7,863 nucleotides of DNA, from assembly GCA_018399515.1 (NCBI GenBank), contig JAGYOB010000029.1:1-7863 (forward strand). Direction: 5' to 3'. This document shows positions 6,622 to 7,863 of this stretch, piece by piece. The position numbers were made by a program, and so were the translations under genes. Each line of letters begins with the position of its first letter. Position 1 is the first letter of the stretch. Source of the stretch: Candidatus Nanopelagicales bacterium (GTDB lineage Bacteria; Actinomycetota; Actinomycetes; S36-B12). The notes below the pieces were generated by a model. It was given only the letters and a program-made list of their open reading frames with translations. It did not search any database and was not told the origin of the DNA.

Positions 6622-6667
6622 GTGACGCACTAAACCTGGGGTCTGGTTCCCTGGTCTAGTGCGTCAC
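6622..6667 (-). terminator. 46-nt stem-loop between pilA and the next gene (terminator, attenuator or processing site)
   Basis: A perfect 11-bp inverted repeat (GTGACGCACTA / TAGTGCGTCAC) flanks a 24-nt loop. On the minus strand RNA the loop continues the stem: a G-U pair, then ACC/GGU, a small A-versus-CA internal loop, GGG/CCC and a 7-nt apical loop. This makes a hairpin of about 18 pairs. The G-U pair forms only in the minus-strand transcript, which fits the direction of the genes. The stem starts about 33 nt after the pilA stop and ends about 30 nt before the next start codon. No U-tract follows, so it may act as a partial terminator or a 3'-end stabiliser that lets the pilin be made in excess over downstream genes. 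A smaller hairpin (CCCGC/GCGGG, 6682-6694) lies just before it. The pairing is certain and the function is inferred. Confidence 0.5.
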
Positions 6668-6700
6668 TTCACGTCGTGGCTCCCGCCTCGCGGGGTTCGA

Positions 6701-7138
6701 CTAACCGACGGTGATGGCTCCGCCGGTCGGGCAGTCCTCACCCGAGGCGTCGATGAAGCCGTTCTGAGCGGAGTCGTAGAGGTAGGGGTCCCCGGACTCG
6801 GAGTTGCAGCCGAGGATCGTGTAGGTGGCCCCGTTGTCCGACACGGTCACCGTGACCGAGTTGCCATCCGAGACGGCCGCACCCTCATCGGTGAGAGCCG
6901 TCGCGGTGGCCGGGTACGCGCTGTCGGAGGTGTACACCGTCTCCATGACCGTCGCGATATTACGGATATCCGACTCCACGGACGCGTCACGAGCAGCGCT
7001 GCGCTGGCTCGCGAACAGGGGGATGGCGACGGCGGCGAGGATGCCGATAACCGCAACCACCACGAGCAGTTCAATCAGGGTGAAGCCAGACTCGCCGCGT
7101 GCACGGGCGGCCCGGGCTTCGATGACCTTGTTCATCAT
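6701..7138 (-). CDS. pilA: Type IV prepilin (major pilin candidate)
   Basis: This 145-residue class III signal peptide protein is the likely structural subunit of the pilus. The leader is short and basic (MMNKVIEARAARARGESG). Cleavage by the prepilin peptidase is expected after Gly18, giving a mature N-terminal Phe19 that PilD would methylate. The invariant Glu at mature position 5 (Glu23) is present. The hydrophobic assembly helix FTLIELLVVVAVIGILAAVA ends at Ile-Pro. The globular part is small (mature about 127 aa) and has two cysteines, Cys111 and Cys136, which probably form the C-terminal disulfide loop. Two adjacent ATGs (7138 and 7135) share one GGAG ribosome site at 7145-7148, spaced 6 or 9 nt. 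Either could be used, and the protein would change by only one Met. An in-frame upstream GTG at 7213 is rejected because it lacks a ribosome site and would spoil the leader. pilC lies upstream and a strong stem-loop lies downstream. A minor pilin or pseudopilin is possible but less likely. Confidence 0.93.
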   Translation of the reverse strand: MMNKVIEARAARARGESGFTLIELLVVVAVIGILAAVAIPLFASQRSAARDASVESDIRNIATVMETVYTSDSAYPATATALTDEGAAVSDGNSVTVTVSDNGATYTILGCNSESGDPYLYDSAQNGFIDASGEDCPTGGAITVG

Positions 7139-7159
7139 GGTCGTCTCCGTATTCGATAA

Positions 7160-7191
7160 CCCGGGACTGCCGGGAGGGGTCACTCGACCCC
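7160..7191 (-). promoter_or_regulatory. Two tandem GC-rich hairpins in the pilC-pilA gap
   Basis: Two perfect inverted repeats lie 1 nt apart. One is CCCGG/CCGGG at 7160-7174 (5-bp arms, 5-nt loop). The other is GGGGTC/GACCCC at 7176-7191 (6-bp arms, 4-nt loop). On the transcribed minus strand they follow the pilC stop (7236) by about 45 nt and precede the pilin ribosome binding site (7145-7148) by about 11 nt. They could form a weak terminator for pilC read-through, or a 5' leader structure of the pilin mRNA that affects its stability or translation. No U-tract follows, so a classical intrinsic terminator is not shown. I found no convincing promoter hexamers in the same gap. Confidence 0.4.
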
Positions 7192-7235
7192 GCTGGCAGA
7201 GGTATCGGCTCAACGAACCGAAGAAGTCCCCGAAA

Positions 7236-7863
7236 TCACCGGATCAGTTCGAAAATATTAAAGATTGGCAGGTACATCGTGATGATCATTCCGCCCACGA
7301 CGCCGCCGAGGATCACGATCATGATGGGTTCGATCAAGGCGGTGAGCTGCTCGGTGGTCGCCGAGACTTCCTGGTCGTAGAAATCCGCGATCCGATCGAG
7401 CATCTCGTCCAGCGATCCGGTGGTCTCGCCGACGGAGATCATCTGGACCACCATGTCGGGGAATACCGGTTGTTCGCCGAGAGGTTTGGCGATTCCCGTG
7501 CCCTGGCGCACGCTGTCCTTGACCGCCTCCATCGCGCGGGAGATCACGATGTTGCCCGATGTGTCGGCCACGATGTCCAATGCGGTCAGAATCGGCACAC
7601 CGGCATGCAGGAGCGCGGCGAGATTGCGGGTCAATCGGGCGATCGCCACCTTCTGCAGGAGCGAGCCGAAGATGGGTAACCGGAACTTCAGTGGATCGAT
7701 GACACCGCGCAAGCGAGGATTGCGCGAATTGCGTCGGTACAGCACCGCGGCGGTCACGACGATCGCCAGTGCCGGAACGAAGAACCGTGGATCCTTCATC
7801 AGATTCGAGGTATCGACGAGGAACTGTGTCGGGGCCGGTAGCGCACCGCCGAAGGAATCAAAC
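7236..7863 (-). CDS. pilC: Type IV pilus inner-membrane platform protein PilC (C-terminal half, cut by window edge)
   Basis: This is the C-terminal 208 residues of a PilC/GspF-family polytopic membrane protein, which anchors the assembly ATPases and the growing pilus in the cytoplasmic membrane. The family is about 400 residues long, so roughly the N-terminal half lies beyond 7863. The reading frame stays open to the edge and begins with the family signature FGGALPAPTQFLVDTSNLM. A membrane segment follows (FFVPALAIVVTAAVLYRR). Next is the second cytoplasmic helical bundle with GVPILTALDIVADTSGN, PVFPDMVVQMISVGETTGS and LDEMLDRIADFYDQEV, and a C-terminal membrane segment (PIMIVILGGVVGGMIITMYL) ends in FNIFELIR. 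The ATG at 7799 is internal and is not the start. The pilin gene follows after a gap of about 97 nt. A GspF of a type II secretion system is the main alternative, but the adjacent short pilin and the peptidase favour a T4P. The family call is very secure. Confidence 0.95.
   Translation of the reverse strand, partial: FDSFGGALPAPTQFLVDTSNLMKDPRFFVPALAIVVTAAVLYRRNSRNPRLRGVIDPLKFRLPIFGSLLQKVAIARLTRNLAALLHAGVPILTALDIVADTSGNIVISRAMEAVKDSVRQGTGIAKPLGEQPVFPDMVVQMISVGETTGSLDEMLDRIADFYDQEVSATTEQLTALIEPIMIVILGGVVGGMIITMYLPIFNIFELIR

Noticed and set aside
7139..7213. Upstream GTG start for the prepilin
   Set aside because: It would add 25 residues before the class III leader, has no ribosome site, and reads through the hairpin region.

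Overview
GC-rich DNA (about 60-65 % by eye), with GTG starts, strong GGAGG-type ribosome binding sites and many short gene overlaps. This fits a high-GC Gram-positive bacterium (Actinobacteria), but no marker in the window fixes the genus. All supported genes lie on the minus strand, so transcription runs from high to low coordinates. Nearly the whole window is coding. No tRNA, rRNA, CRISPR array, transposase or phage gene was seen.

Region 1 (7863 down to about 6600) is the recognisable core of a type IV pilus (T4P) or related type II secretion-like machine. It holds the C-terminal half of the inner-membrane platform protein PilC, which runs off the window edge, and then a short gap with two GC-rich hairpins. 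Next come a 145-residue type IV prepilin with a textbook cleavage site and a 46-nt stem-loop that separates the pilin gene from what follows.

Region 2 (6590 down to 3507) holds four tightly packed genes between the pilin and its peptidase. They encode a 136-aa unknown protein, a 381-aa protein whose C-terminal two thirds resemble sigma-70 regions 2, 3 and 4, a 239-aa unknown protein with a Cys/His-rich tail, and a 261-aa protein resembling DUF4388 with a possible C-terminal helix-turn-helix. Overlapping stop/start codons link most of them.

Region 3 (3510 down to 27) starts with the prepilin peptidase PilD, whose zinc-binding cysteines and catalytic aspartates are all present. It is followed by two small unknown proteins joined by a GTGA overlap, a 468-aa MinD/CpaE/TadZ-type P-loop ATPase, and a 117-aa unknown protein.

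The genes probably act together. PilD would cleave and methylate the prepilin, PilC would anchor assembly, and the MinD-like ATPase may position the machine. The unusual part is the possible regulatory or accessory cassette (sigma-like protein, DUF4388-like protein and two unknowns) lying between pilA and pilD in one apparent transcription unit. Assembly ATPases (PilB/PilT) and PilM/N/O were not seen and may lie outside the window.
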